NCBI RefSeq assembly: GCF_009707465.1
Contig: NZ_CP046120.1
Coordinates: forward strand, 1,269,501-1,333,500
Length of the DNA stretch: 64,000 bases
DNA from: Novosphingobium sp. Gsoil 351
GTDB taxonomy: Bacteria > Pseudomonadota > Alphaproteobacteria > Sphingomonadales > Sphingomonadaceae
Direction: 5' to 3'
Shown: piece by piece, positions 47,127 through 55,603 of the stretch
Numbering within the stretch: position 1 is the stretch's first letter
Layout: each line of letters begins with the position of its first letter
The notes under the pieces: model-generated
Databases searched by the model: none
What the model saw: the letters and a program-made list of their open reading frames with translations, nothing else
What the model was told of the DNA's origin: nothing
Position numbers and translations under genes: made by a program

Positions 47127-48641
47127 ATGAACGCCCTGCACGTCCACCCGCACGAGGAATCGGCCGAGCGCCGCTGGTCAAGGTTCAAGCCGATCCGCTC
47201 GGGCGAAGACTACATCTCCTCACTTCGCAACCGGGGCACCGACCTCTATTTGTTTGGTGAAAAGGTCGCCGAGCCGGTCGACCATCCAATCATTCGTCCC
47301 TCGATCAACGCGCTGGCTATGACTTATGACCTGGCGCTGGAGGACCCCGATCTCGCCACGGCGCATTCCGAACTCATCGATGCGCCGGTCAACCGCTTCC
47401 TCCATATCGTCGGAAGCCCGAACGACCTAGTGATGAAGAACAGGATGCAACGCCGGATGGGTCAGCTTACCGGCACTTGCTTTCAACGCTGTGCTGGCCT
47501 CGACACGGTCAGCGTGCTTCACTCCCTTACCTGGGACATCGACGCAGCACACGGCACCTCCTATCACCAGCGCTACCTCGAATTCATGCGCCACGCGCAA
47601 GCGAATAACATCGTCATCGGTGCGGGTATGACGGACCCCAAGGGCGACCGTTCGAAGCGTCCCTCCGAGCAGGCCGATCCTGACATGTTCATGCACGTCA
47701 CCCGCCGCACCGAGCACGGGATTTATGTCCGCGGGGCCAAGGCGCACATGACCGGCGGATGGAATTCGCACTGGATCGCCGTGATGCCGACGATGAATCT
47801 CGGTCCGGGGGACAAAGACTATGCGGTTGTCGGACTCGTCCCGGTGGATGCAGCGGGGCTAACTTTTATATACGGTCGCCAGTCATGTGACACGCGCGCA
47901 ATGGAGAGCGGCAAGATCGACCAGGGTAACGCGCGATTCGGCGGGCAGGAGGCGCTGGTCGTATTCGATGACGTGTTTATCCCCCACGAGCATGTGCTCA
48001 TGGACGGCGAGTACACCTTCGCACAGCTCATGGTGTCGCGCTTTACCAGTTATCATCGGGCTTCGTATGTTTGCAAAACCGGGCTGGGCGATGTGATGGT
48101 CGGTGCCGCAGCGGCTATCGCGGAATACAACGGCGTGGACCAGGCCAGCCACGTCAAAGACAAGTTAGTAGAAATGACGCATCTTAATGAGACCATCTAT
48201 TCGTCGGCGATCGCTTCGAGCCATGAGGCCAAGCAGCTCGCGTCGGGTATTTTCATGAACGACGAAATGCTCGCTAATGTTTGCAAGCACAACGTTACTC
48301 GCTTCCCATACGAGATCAGCCGACTTGCCCAGGATCTGGCCGGCGGGCTCATGGTGACCCTTCCCTCCGAGCAGGAATTCGAAAGCGAGGTCACCGGGCC
48401 CATCTTGCGCAAATATTTGCAAGGCCGCGCCAATGTGCCGATCGAGCACCGACAGAGAATGTTGCGCTTGATCGAGAACATGACGCTGGGCCGCAATGCC
48501 GTGGGCTACCTCACCGAATCCCTCCACGGTGCGGGCAGTCCGCAGGCCCAGCGCATCCAGATCCAGCGGCAAATGGACGTCGAGAAAAAGAAGAAATATG
48601 CCCAGAACCTCGCTGGCATTGGCGAGGAATCTGGAAACTAG
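47127..48641 (+). CDS. 4-hydroxybutyryl-CoA dehydratase / HpaB-type flavoprotein
   Basis: This 504-residue protein belongs to the fold shared by HpaB monooxygenases and the [4Fe-4S]-FAD 4-hydroxybutyryl-CoA dehydratase. The C118xxxC122 pair (LTGTCFQRCAGLDTV) and H310/C316 (SYHRASYVCKTGLGD) correspond to cluster ligands Cys99, Cys103, His292 and Cys299 of the clostridial dehydratase. H to C is 6 residues here and 7 there. VKDKLVEMTHLNETIYSSAI and VTGPILRKYLQGRANVPIEH also fit the dehydratase branch. It would act on a 4-hydroxyacyl-CoA or isomerise a beta-gamma enoyl-CoA. An HpaB-like monooxygenase lacking the cluster is less likely because the ligands are present. Confidence 0.75.
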   Translation: MNALHVHPHEESAERRWSRFKPIRSGEDYISSLRNRGTDLYLFGEKVAEPVDHPIIRPSINALAMTYDLALEDPDLATAHSELIDAPVNRFLHIVGSPNDLVMKNRMQRRMGQLTGTCFQRCAGLDTVSVLHSLTWDIDAAHGTSYHQRYLEFMRHAQANNIVIGAGMTDPKGDRSKRPSEQADPDMFMHVTRRTEHGIYVRGAKAHMTGGWNSHWIAVMPTMNLGPGDKDYAVVGLVPVDAAGLTFIYGRQSCDTRAMESGKIDQGNARFGGQEALVVFDDVFIPHEHVLMDGEYTFAQLMVSRFTSYHRASYVCKTGLGDVMVGAAAAIAEYNGVDQASHVKDKLVEMTHLNETIYSSAIASSHEAKQLASGIFMNDEMLANVCKHNVTRFPYEISRLAQDLAGGLMVTLPSEQEFESEVTGPILRKYLQGRANVPIEHRQRMLRLIENMTLGRNAVGYLTESLHGAGSPQAQRIQIQRQMDVEKKKKYAQNLAGIGEESGN

Positions 48642-48645
48642 CGGC

Positions 48646-49329
48646 ATGGACATCCCGATTGTCGCCCTCTGCGGGATGGCCTCTGACTCGGCCAGTTGGC
48701 ACGGGATGCCTGTCGATAGGATCGAAGTTCCGCGTGGGCCAACGATCGCCGCGATGGCCGAGCGCATTATCACAAAGTTGCCGCCGCGCTTTGCTTTGTG
48801 CGGACATTCCATGGGAGGATATGTCGCGCTCGAGATCGCCCTACGCGAACCAGACCGTCTCACGGCCTTGGCCCTTATTTGCAGTTCCGCCACGCCCGAC
48901 ACGCCGGAGCAGTACGCGGCGCGGTGGGCGCTTATAGATCTGGCGCTCCGGGATTTTGAAATGGTGGCGCGGCGCCTTGCACGCGCCTTGCCCGGACCTA
49001 AGGCCAAAGCCGACCAGGTTTTTGTGAATGATCTCGAAGCGATGATCGTGCGCTGCGGTGTCGAGGCATTCGTGGAACAGCAGGAGGCGGTGGCAAACCG
49101 TCCCGATTACCGCGATCGCCTTTCAAGCATCGTAGTCAGCACGATGGTGTTGGCGGGCGCTGAGGATCGCATTGTTGCACCCGACCGATCGCGGGAGATT
49201 GCCGACCTGGTTCCCTCCTGCACACTTCAGATCATTCCCGAATGTGGGCACATCCCGCAATGGGAGCGCCCGGCCTTGGTTCACTCCGCCCTCGACAAAT
49301 GGCGAAACACTGCAACGGAAAACCACTGA
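48646..49329 (+). CDS. Alpha/beta-fold hydrolase
   Basis: This 227-residue protein starts MDIPIVALCGMASDSASWHG (oxyanion loop) and has the nucleophile elbow FALCGHSMGGYVALEIALRE, the acid in LAGAEDRIVAPDRS and the His in IPECGHIPQW, a full Ser-Asp-His triad. It lies 4 bp after the dehydratase-like gene and is surely co-transcribed. It could hydrolyse a thioester, lactone or ester of the pathway. Confidence 0.82.
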   Translation: MDIPIVALCGMASDSASWHGMPVDRIEVPRGPTIAAMAERIITKLPPRFALCGHSMGGYVALEIALREPDRLTALALICSSATPDTPEQYAARWALIDLALRDFEMVARRLARALPGPKAKADQVFVNDLEAMIVRCGVEAFVEQQEAVANRPDYRDRLSSIVVSTMVLAGAEDRIVAPDRSREIADLVPSCTLQIIPECGHIPQWERPALVHSALDKWRNTATENH

Positions 49330-49414
49330 CAGAGTTCAATTCGGATGAAGAGATATTCCATGAAATGTTGCGTGACCGCCGGGAATCGCACTTGCGATTA
49401 ACTTGCTCATTTAA

Positions 49415-49424
49415 ATAACCTAGT
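49415..49424. promoter_or_regulatory. Candidate regulon operator, enoyl-CoA hydratase
   Basis: ATAACCTAGT within TTTAAATAACCTAGTAATATT, 35 bp before the hydratase start. Confidence 0.6.
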
Positions 49425-49459
49425 AATATTGCGGACGTCGTGTCCGGGGAGTTTCAGGG

Positions 49460-50260
49460 ATGTCTTATCAGACAATACTGCTCGATATAGCCGGCAACGT
49501 CGCCACCATCACCATCAACCGCCCTGAAGCGTTCAACAGCTTCAACAAGATAATGGTGGAGGAGTTCGAGGCGCTGTGGAAGGAACTCGCCTGGAACGAC
49601 GACGTCCATTGCTGCGTCCTGCGCGCCTCGCCGGGCCGCGCGTTCTGCACTGGGGTCGATGTCAAGCAATCGCTCGAACCCGGAAATGAGGTCGTCCGCC
49701 TCGACAATATCTGGCATTGCGAGGATCCGGGGAAGTACCTCGGTCCCAAATCGATGAATTGCTGGAAGCCGGTTATTGCGGCCGTTCACGGCATGGCCGC
49801 GGGCGGCGCGTTCTACTGGCTCAACGAGAGCGACATCGTCATCTGTAGCGACGATGCGACCTTCTTCGATCCGCACGTCACTTATGGCATGACCAGCGCG
49901 CTCGAGCCGATCGGGATGACCTACAAGATGCCGCTGCAGGACGTGTTGCGGATGGTCCTGCTCGGCAACGACGAACGTGTCAGCGCGAAAACCGCGGAGC
50001 GCATCGGCATTGTCAGCGAGGTCGTACCGCTCGACACGTTATGGGACCGCGCGGCGGAACTGGCCGCAATTGTGGCGGCCAAGCCACCTGCGGCGACCGC
50101 CGGGTCGGTCAAGGCTATCTGGCAGAGCCTTGATCTACCGCGGTCGGTCGCGCTGCTCAATGGCCTGAAATATTGCCAGATCGGCAATCCTGTCGGCATT
50201 CCACAAGTCGATCGCAACGCTCTGATGGCAGACAAGGCCAAGCGCTTCACCCTACGCTGA
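49460..50260 (+). CDS. Enoyl-CoA hydratase/isomerase family protein
   Basis: This 266-residue crotonase shows NVATITINRPEAFNSFNKIM, the oxyanion segment RAFCTGVDVKQSLEPGNEVV and the second loop VHGMAAGGAFYWLNESDIVI, followed by FFDPHVTYGMTSALEPIGMT. The usual catalytic Glu positions are not clearly occupied, so it may be a hydrolase or a decarboxylase-like crotonase rather than a hydratase. GGGGAG and CAGGG precede the ATG. It is a single gene with its own candidate operator. Confidence 0.82.
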   Translation: MSYQTILLDIAGNVATITINRPEAFNSFNKIMVEEFEALWKELAWNDDVHCCVLRASPGRAFCTGVDVKQSLEPGNEVVRLDNIWHCEDPGKYLGPKSMNCWKPVIAAVHGMAAGGAFYWLNESDIVICSDDATFFDPHVTYGMTSALEPIGMTYKMPLQDVLRMVLLGNDERVSAKTAERIGIVSEVVPLDTLWDRAAELAAIVAAKPPAATAGSVKAIWQSLDLPRSVALLNGLKYCQIGNPVGIPQVDRNALMADKAKRFTLR

Positions 50261-50368
50261 AATACCCGCGATGCCCTTCCTTCCGCTCCCCAGTCACGAC
50301 ACGCCTGGGGTGCGATAGTCAATGGCAGTGCCTCGCGATGCTGCCGGACTCACCCCAACTCCGCAAGT

Positions 50369-52642
50369 TTACTTGTTAAAGTCGAAGACCAGATCGGATA
50401 CGCCACCACCGAAAGGGACGCCGCCAATATAGTCGGGAGAAACGGTACTGCCCCAATCAATTCCAATATCGAAGGTCTCGGAAAGACTGAAGGTTGGTGG
50501 CATTTTGTATGTGACGACGTCCTGAGCCAAGATACTGCCATCGTTAGAGATCACAATACCGACCTGTTTTGGCTGACTTTCACCCGAAGCGGGGCGTGAG
50601 ATTTCAAGACGAAGCGTATTCTCGCCAGTATGCAGGGCTTGCTGTCCCACAACTTCAACAGCCTTACCATCCATTGCGCGCAAGGTGACGACCGGCACTC
50701 CATTGCGAAGATGGAGTGCCATCCCACCTAGTGCCCCACCACGCGCAAATATGGGCCCATTCTCATGGCCAGTTGTCAGCCGGACACGAGCTGACATACG
50801 AAAAGGCCTTAGCGTTATAGGCGGGCTTGCTCGTTCGGCGATATGCGAAACGGGCGCTTGAAAAGTCCACCGCCCTCCACGGAGGCGCAGTTCTTCCTCG
50901 CGCAATTTATCCTCGTAAGGCCGAGATTCGCTGATGTTGCCAATGGGATATACGTTGTAAAGCTTGGCTTGGCGATCGAACTCCGCAGCCATCAATGCAA
51001 CTCTCGCCGGATCCGCCCTTGCAAGGTCTTTTGTCTGGCCGGGGTCTCGCGATAGATCATAGAGTTCCCAGGGCTCATTGGCTGGCTTGTTATCAACCAT
51101 GTCCCAGGTATTGATGCGATGACTGGTGACGATTGACCATCGATCGGACCACAAGCTTTTGTTTCCGTACATTTCAAAATACTGCGAGACCTTTCGGTCT
51201 TTTGCATTTTTATTGTCTAGCGTGTACGCAAAGCTGAGCCCTTCGAAAGGAGCCTGCTTGACATTGTTAAGCACCGCGCTCGGGCTGACACTGGTAAGTG
51301 CCAAGATCGTCGGAGTAATATCGGAAACGTGAACAAATTGTGTTCGCAATTCGCCCTTCGCAGAGATTTGGGCCGGCCACGAAACTACGAGGGGCACCCG
51401 CGTGCCGCCTTGGTGCGCAGTCTGCTTGTAATAGCGGAACGGGGTGTTCCCGGCAACCGCCCAACCGAAGGAATAATGAGGGTACGTTTCCGGTCCGCCC
51501 CATTTGTCAATGAACGGCATATTTTCTTCGGCTGATGGAAAACTTCCATTGGCAAAAAGAAACTCGTTGTAGGACCCATCAAACGCGCCTTCTGCGCTGG
51601 CCCCATTGTCGCTCGTGACAATGATCAGGGTGTTTTTCAATTCGTTCGAATCTTCGAGCGCCGTCAAGAGGCGGCCGAACTGCTCGTCGGCGTAACTAAG
51701 CGATGCAGCAAAGACCTCCATCTGGCGCGCATACAGCCGCTTCTTGTCTGCCGACAGACTATCCCACTCGGGCATCCCATCTGGGCGGGGAGCCAATTTC
51801 GTGAGCTTGGGGAGCAGCCCTGCCGCAATTTGCCTTTTTAGAATTTCCTGTCGTGCCCAGTCCCACCCCCGGTCAAATTTGTTACGATAGTGATCGATCC
51901 ACACCTGCGGCGCGTGGTGGGGCGCATGCGCTGTTCCGGTAGCGAAGTACAAGAAGAAGGGTCGGATCTCTGCAACTGCCGCGCGGCCGCCGATCATCGC
52001 GATTGCATGGTTCACCAAGTCGGAGTTAAGATGATATCCGGCTGAGGCGGGGGCCTGGACCGGAGCATTGTCCTGCATGAGCACCGGGTGCCAGTTGTCG
52101 GTGTCGGCCGCGAGAAAGCCGTAGAATCGGTCGAACCCCTGCTCCAAGGGCCAGTGATTGAAAGGACCCGCGGGCGTCATCTCCTTAGTCGGAAGATGAT
52201 CCCATTTCCCAAGGGCGAGCGTCAGGTAGCCCGCCGCGTGAAGGTTGGCTGCTACAGTCCCATCTTCGGGCGGAATATTCGCATCGTAACCCGGAAATGG
52301 TCGAAATGCGGCAGCGTGCCCCCCCATGTGTACGCTGTGCGAGTTGCGCCCCGTTAACAGGGACGCTCGACTTGCCGAGCAAATCGGTGTGGTGTTGTAG
52401 TTGGTGTAGCGCAACCCTGATGCGGCCAATCGATCGATATTGGGAGTTTCGACCAGCCCTCCAAAAGAAGACAGTTGCGCGAAGCCAACGTCGTCGAGCA
52501 TCCAAACGATGACGTTAGGCCGCCCCTCCGAGCCTCGCGCCGATTTCACAACCGCGGGGTCATTGCTTTGCCCCAACGCAGGCGAAACCAAACCGAGCCC
52601 CGAAGCGATCGCTAGGAACTTCAAGGCTGTCGGAATTTTCAT
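50369..52642 (-). CDS. Secreted arylsulfatase (Cys-type)
   Basis: This 757-residue sulfatase has a signal peptide (MKIPTALKFLAIASGLGLVS, cleavage after ALGQ), metal loop IVWMLDDVGFAQLSSFGG in form, modification site CSASRASLLTGRN and TSDNGASAEGAFDGSYNEFL. A C-terminal beta domain of about 150 residues (LRPFRMSARVRLTTGHENGP; FDIGIDWGSTVSPDYIGG) resembles that of 20770-23167. The Cys in CxAxR needs conversion to formylglycine; the FGE gene is about 1.7 kb away on the other strand. It lies 43 bp after the second MaoC-type gene and is likely co-transcribed with it. Confidence 0.9.
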   Translation of the reverse strand: MKIPTALKFLAIASGLGLVSPALGQSNDPAVVKSARGSEGRPNVIVWMLDDVGFAQLSSFGGLVETPNIDRLAASGLRYTNYNTTPICSASRASLLTGRNSHSVHMGGHAAAFRPFPGYDANIPPEDGTVAANLHAAGYLTLALGKWDHLPTKEMTPAGPFNHWPLEQGFDRFYGFLAADTDNWHPVLMQDNAPVQAPASAGYHLNSDLVNHAIAMIGGRAAVAEIRPFFLYFATGTAHAPHHAPQVWIDHYRNKFDRGWDWARQEILKRQIAAGLLPKLTKLAPRPDGMPEWDSLSADKKRLYARQMEVFAASLSYADEQFGRLLTALEDSNELKNTLIIVTSDNGASAEGAFDGSYNEFLFANGSFPSAEENMPFIDKWGGPETYPHYSFGWAVAGNTPFRYYKQTAHQGGTRVPLVVSWPAQISAKGELRTQFVHVSDITPTILALTSVSPSAVLNNVKQAPFEGLSFAYTLDNKNAKDRKVSQYFEMYGNKSLWSDRWSIVTSHRINTWDMVDNKPANEPWELYDLSRDPGQTKDLARADPARVALMAAEFDRQAKLYNVYPIGNISESRPYEDKLREEELRLRGGRWTFQAPVSHIAERASPPITLRPFRMSARVRLTTGHENGPIFARGGALGGMALHLRNGVPVVTLRAMDGKAVEVVGQQALHTGENTLRLEISRPASGESQPKQVGIVISNDGSILAQDVVTYKMPPTFSLSETFDIGIDWGSTVSPDYIGGVPFGGGVSDLVFDFNK

Positions 52643-52685
52643 AAAAAGCTCCTATTGATACAATGCGAAGGCCCCAGCAGGGTCG

Positions 52686-53960
52686 TCATGGCTTCAGCTG
52701 ATTGTGCCGTTCGAACATGCGCTGAGCTTTCGCCGACAGCTCAAGATCCGCTCGCGGCTTGATGACTGGTCCATGTTCGCGGCTCGGAAGGAGAATTGTC
52801 GCTTCACCCTCAACGGTGTGCTCACCCCGCTGATTCGTCATCGCAAGCTCCAGATCGACAAGGAAACGACCGTCATCGACCCTCTTGGCTAAGACCCGGC
52901 CCGATAAAAACTGGGTGTCGCCTATGTAGTTGAACTTACGCATGCTATCGTACTGACGGAATACCCAGCCGTCGTCGCCGCACCAGTCGGTCAAATAGTG
53001 GTTGAGCCACGATTCGCGCACCACCCCGTAGTCATAGGCCATCGGGTTACCGATCCCTTGGGCCCAGGCATTATCCCAGTGGAGGCGTTGCGCGACATCG
53101 GGGATGCCCTGCTCGTTCTTGATGTAAAATGGGGGAATCCGCTTGCGATTCTGATGCCAAAGCCTTGAGCCGAACAGGCCGTATTCCCTGATTCCGAAGC
53201 CGCCGGCATGATAGGCGATGAGGTGCGTTACTAGGAGAGGCCCCTTGACCATTGCGGGGAGTTCTTCTCCGACCGACACATCTTCGAAGTACCGCGGCTC
53301 CGCGCCGCGACGCTGTTCGGCGGCATAAAGGTCATCGATCCTTTGCAGGTCTGCGTCCGAGTAGGTAGCGGGCTCGATCGCCATGTATTTGCCCTTTTTC
53401 ACGGCACTCGAGCGTTCGGCGTATATAGAGCGTGTGCGCTGGTTAAACACGATCTCGCCACGCTGATTGAGCTTCACGCGGCGCTTGAATTTTGTCACGG
53501 TCCGCCCTGAGAATTCCGAAAGCTTCTCGACAAACGACTCATCTCCGCTGAAGGCGTGGAGTGAGTCACCGGGAAAGATTGGCTCATAGTACACCTTTTC
53601 CGACCCTGAGACGAACATGTGAATGCCACGAAACAGGCCGCTTGCAATCTCCTTCATTTCCTGCGGCAATTTATCGCCGTACATCGCCTTCGTTATGACT
53701 TCCGCCATGCTCGGAGGCGCGATGACCCCACCCCAGCGGGTTTTTTCAGCATACGCTGGATCGGTGAAAAGCGGATTGTCGTCGCCTATCCCATGGGCGT
53801 AGTTACGAATATTGTTCTCAGTTGCCTGTTCAATGAAAAGATTGCGCGTTTCGGCAACGTCGTAACCTACGGTTTTCTGGGCGCTTGCGATGTCTTCATC
53901 GGTAAGTTTCCACACTCGCGCCTTTTCAAACTCGTCCGAAATTGAAAATGCCTCGGTCAT
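52686..53960 (-). CDS. MaoC-like hydratase with FAS1-type N-terminal domain, second copy
   Basis: This 424-residue paralogue of 40852-42138 has the same two-domain plan: NNIRNYAHGIGDDNPLFTDP, GLFRGIHMFVSGSEKVYYEP, then AYHAGGFGIREYGLFGSRLW and IPDVAQRLHWDNAWAQGIGN. The shared stretches KGKYxAIEPATY and NPMAYDYGV show common ancestry, while the rest differs enough to suggest another substrate. ATG 53960 was chosen because the earlier frame start (54020) adds a segment without homology. It is the first gene of an operon with the sulfatase 50369. Confidence 0.82.
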   Translation of the reverse strand: MTEAFSISDEFEKARVWKLTDEDIASAQKTVGYDVAETRNLFIEQATENNIRNYAHGIGDDNPLFTDPAYAEKTRWGGVIAPPSMAEVITKAMYGDKLPQEMKEIASGLFRGIHMFVSGSEKVYYEPIFPGDSLHAFSGDESFVEKLSEFSGRTVTKFKRRVKLNQRGEIVFNQRTRSIYAERSSAVKKGKYMAIEPATYSDADLQRIDDLYAAEQRRGAEPRYFEDVSVGEELPAMVKGPLLVTHLIAYHAGGFGIREYGLFGSRLWHQNRKRIPPFYIKNEQGIPDVAQRLHWDNAWAQGIGNPMAYDYGVVRESWLNHYLTDWCGDDGWVFRQYDSMRKFNYIGDTQFLSGRVLAKRVDDGRFLVDLELAMTNQRGEHTVEGEATILLPSREHGPVIKPRADLELSAKAQRMFERHNQLKP

Positions 53961-54335
53961 CGTCGTATTCTCAATCTTAGCGAGGCAATGCTCAGTTACG
54001 TTGTGCCCGACGCTGGTCAAAGCCTACGGAAAGCAGGCCTAGCCTGCTACATCGCGATTTGGGTAAATTCGTACTCGTGGCCACAGGAGCCAGGCCGGCG
54101 CACGAGATCGGCACAGAAGTCATGCTTGACACCTTCACGGCTTAATGTGAGTGTTATGCTACTAGGTTATATACGTGGCGAGACATTGGCAAGCGGGATT
54201 CTCATGCTCGATCAATCTTTGACAGTCCCTCGCCTCATTGCCGTACGCGCGCTTCATCGGGACGGCAGCCAGCACAAGCCGCCGGCTGAAAGAGTAGAGA
54301 GGTCTTGTTCGGCGGGTAAAGCTCGATCGGCGATA
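53961..54335. other. Divergent intergenic region between MaoC-sulfatase operon and FGE gene
   Basis: This 375-bp stretch holds the 48-bp promoter block at 54124-54171 and an untranslated leader of about 160 bp before the FGE start. The frame upstream of the FGE ATG is open but shows no protein motif. Confidence 0.5.
54124..54171 (+). promoter_or_regulatory. 48-bp promoter block, FGE / MaoC-sulfatase divergent region
   Basis: It starts GCTTGACACCTTC, contains TAATGTGA and ends ACTAGGTTATA, matching 46572-46619 (opposite strand) at 41 of 48 positions. It is placed between a sulfatase operon and the FGE gene. Confidence 0.65.
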
Positions 54336-55331
54336 ATGCCTCTGCAGAGGGTCGTGCCCTTCCTCGCCCTGCTTCTTGCGCTTGCACTGGGGGCTTGCGG
54401 AACCTCTCGCGCGGAAAATCACACGACGGCGACGAGAGAGTGCGCACCTATATCAGATACACCGGTGAAGCTGGTTGGTGGCACGTTTTCGATGGGGCAG
54501 GACGACGTCTACCGGGAGGAAGGTCCTGTGCGCCAAACTCATGTCGATAGCTTTTCAATTGACCCTCACGAGGTAACTAACGCCCAATTCGCGAGGTTCG
54601 TACAATCGACGCGATATATCACGGTTGCAGAAAAACCTGTGGATCCCTCAGCCTTCGGTATTCCCGTTGCGGAGATTCCTCCAGATATGCTGAAGCCGGG
54701 TTCGGCCGTGTTTTCCCCGCCCGCGTATCCGACGAACAACTACCAGGATTGGTGGAAATATGTGCCCGGGGCCAACTGGCGGATGCCTTACGGTCCGCAA
54801 GGCCCCCGCCAAGTCCCCGACGAACCTGTGGTCCACCTCGCGTGGCAGGATATGACTGCCTACGCCAAATGGCGAGGAGGTCGGCTTCCGACTGAGGCCG
54901 AATGGGAGTACGCCGCGAGTGCTGGTCAGGTGGCTTCCACTGCGCAGCCATCCGAAGCCAACAGTTGGCAGGGCGTCTTTCCGCAGTTCAATACCGAAGA
55001 GGACGGTTTCAAGGCCATTGCACCCGTTGGCTGCTATCACCCCAACGCCAATGGACTATACGACATGATCGGGAATGTGTGGGAGGTCACCTCCGACTTC
55101 TACAAGCCTGGCCACGATCCTAAGGAAACAGATAATCCGCAGGGGCCAAGCGCGGCCGAAGCCTATGATCCTTCGAACCCCGGCTTTCCATCTCGCACAA
55201 TGAAGGGCGGCAGCTACTTGTGCGCCCCGAATTATTGCCAACGCTACCGCCCCGCTGCGAGGCAAGGGCGAGACCCAGGAATGGGGAGCAGTAACGTCGG
55301 TTTTCGACTCGTTTATGACCAGCCGGGGTAG
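54336..55331 (+). CDS. Formylglycine-generating enzyme (SUMF1/FGE), predicted lipoprotein
   Basis: FGE oxidises the sulfatase Cys to formylglycine. This 331-residue protein has a lipoprotein signal (LLLALALGAC, lipobox Cys21), then a full FGE domain: VKLVGGTFSMGQDDVYREEG, ITVAEKPVDPSAFG, RLPTEAEWEYAASAGQ, YDMIGNVWEVTSDFY and TMKGGSYLCAPNYCQRYRPA. C296 and C301 match the catalytic pair Cys336/Cys341 of human FGE, and the ending SSNVGFRLVYD is canonical. It is thus predicted to work in the periplasm on the exported sulfatases of this island. ATG 54336 begins at the signal peptide; an earlier ATG (54205) lacks a ribosome binding site. Confidence 0.9.
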   Translation: MPLQRVVPFLALLLALALGACGTSRAENHTTATRECAPISDTPVKLVGGTFSMGQDDVYREEGPVRQTHVDSFSIDPHEVTNAQFARFVQSTRYITVAEKPVDPSAFGIPVAEIPPDMLKPGSAVFSPPAYPTNNYQDWWKYVPGANWRMPYGPQGPRQVPDEPVVHLAWQDMTAYAKWRGGRLPTEAEWEYAASAGQVASTAQPSEANSWQGVFPQFNTEEDGFKAIAPVGCYHPNANGLYDMIGNVWEVTSDFYKPGHDPKETDNPQGPSAAEAYDPSNPGFPSRTMKGGSYLCAPNYCQRYRPAARQGRDPGMGSSNVGFRLVYDQPG

Positions 55332-55560
55332 ATGCTGCCCGTTGGCGTGCTCGGTCACGTGAATCGGGCGCGAACTGATGAGTACCGCGAGCTAGACCAC
55401 ATATCCACCAAGCAAGAACCCCTAACCGAATCACCGGACACCGCCATGGGCCTCGTCGAGGTTTCGCAGCCCGCCGGAGTCAGTACCCGCGGGAGCACAA
55501 ATTCTTCGAGGTTCAGATAGTCGTTTGAGGCAAGCTCGACTCCACGATCAACCTGTGATA

Positions 55561-55579
55561 CCTAGGTCACTAGGTTATA
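55561..55579 (+). promoter_or_regulatory. Candidate regulon operator (double core), WS/DGAT operon
   Basis: CCTAGGT is followed by C and ACTAGGTTATA, i.e. two cores in tandem, 24 bp before the gene. TGTGA occurs 10 bp before the second core, as in the blocks at 54124 and 46572. Confidence 0.65.
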
Positions 55580-55603
55580 TATGTAGGTTCAGGGGATGTT
55601 ACA

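Noticed and set aside
50288..50310. CCCCAG...CTGGGG hairpin as terminator between convergent genes
   Set aside because: Six-base stem with an 11-base loop and no U tract; too weak to support.
50722..50731. ACCTAGTG inside the sulfatase gene, resembling the regulon core
   Set aside because: It lies in a coding region without an adjacent TATA tract; a chance match of seven or eight bases is expected in 64 kb.
54205..54335. Earlier in-frame ATG for the FGE gene (start at 54205)
   Set aside because: It would bury the lipoprotein signal inside the protein and has no ribosome binding site.
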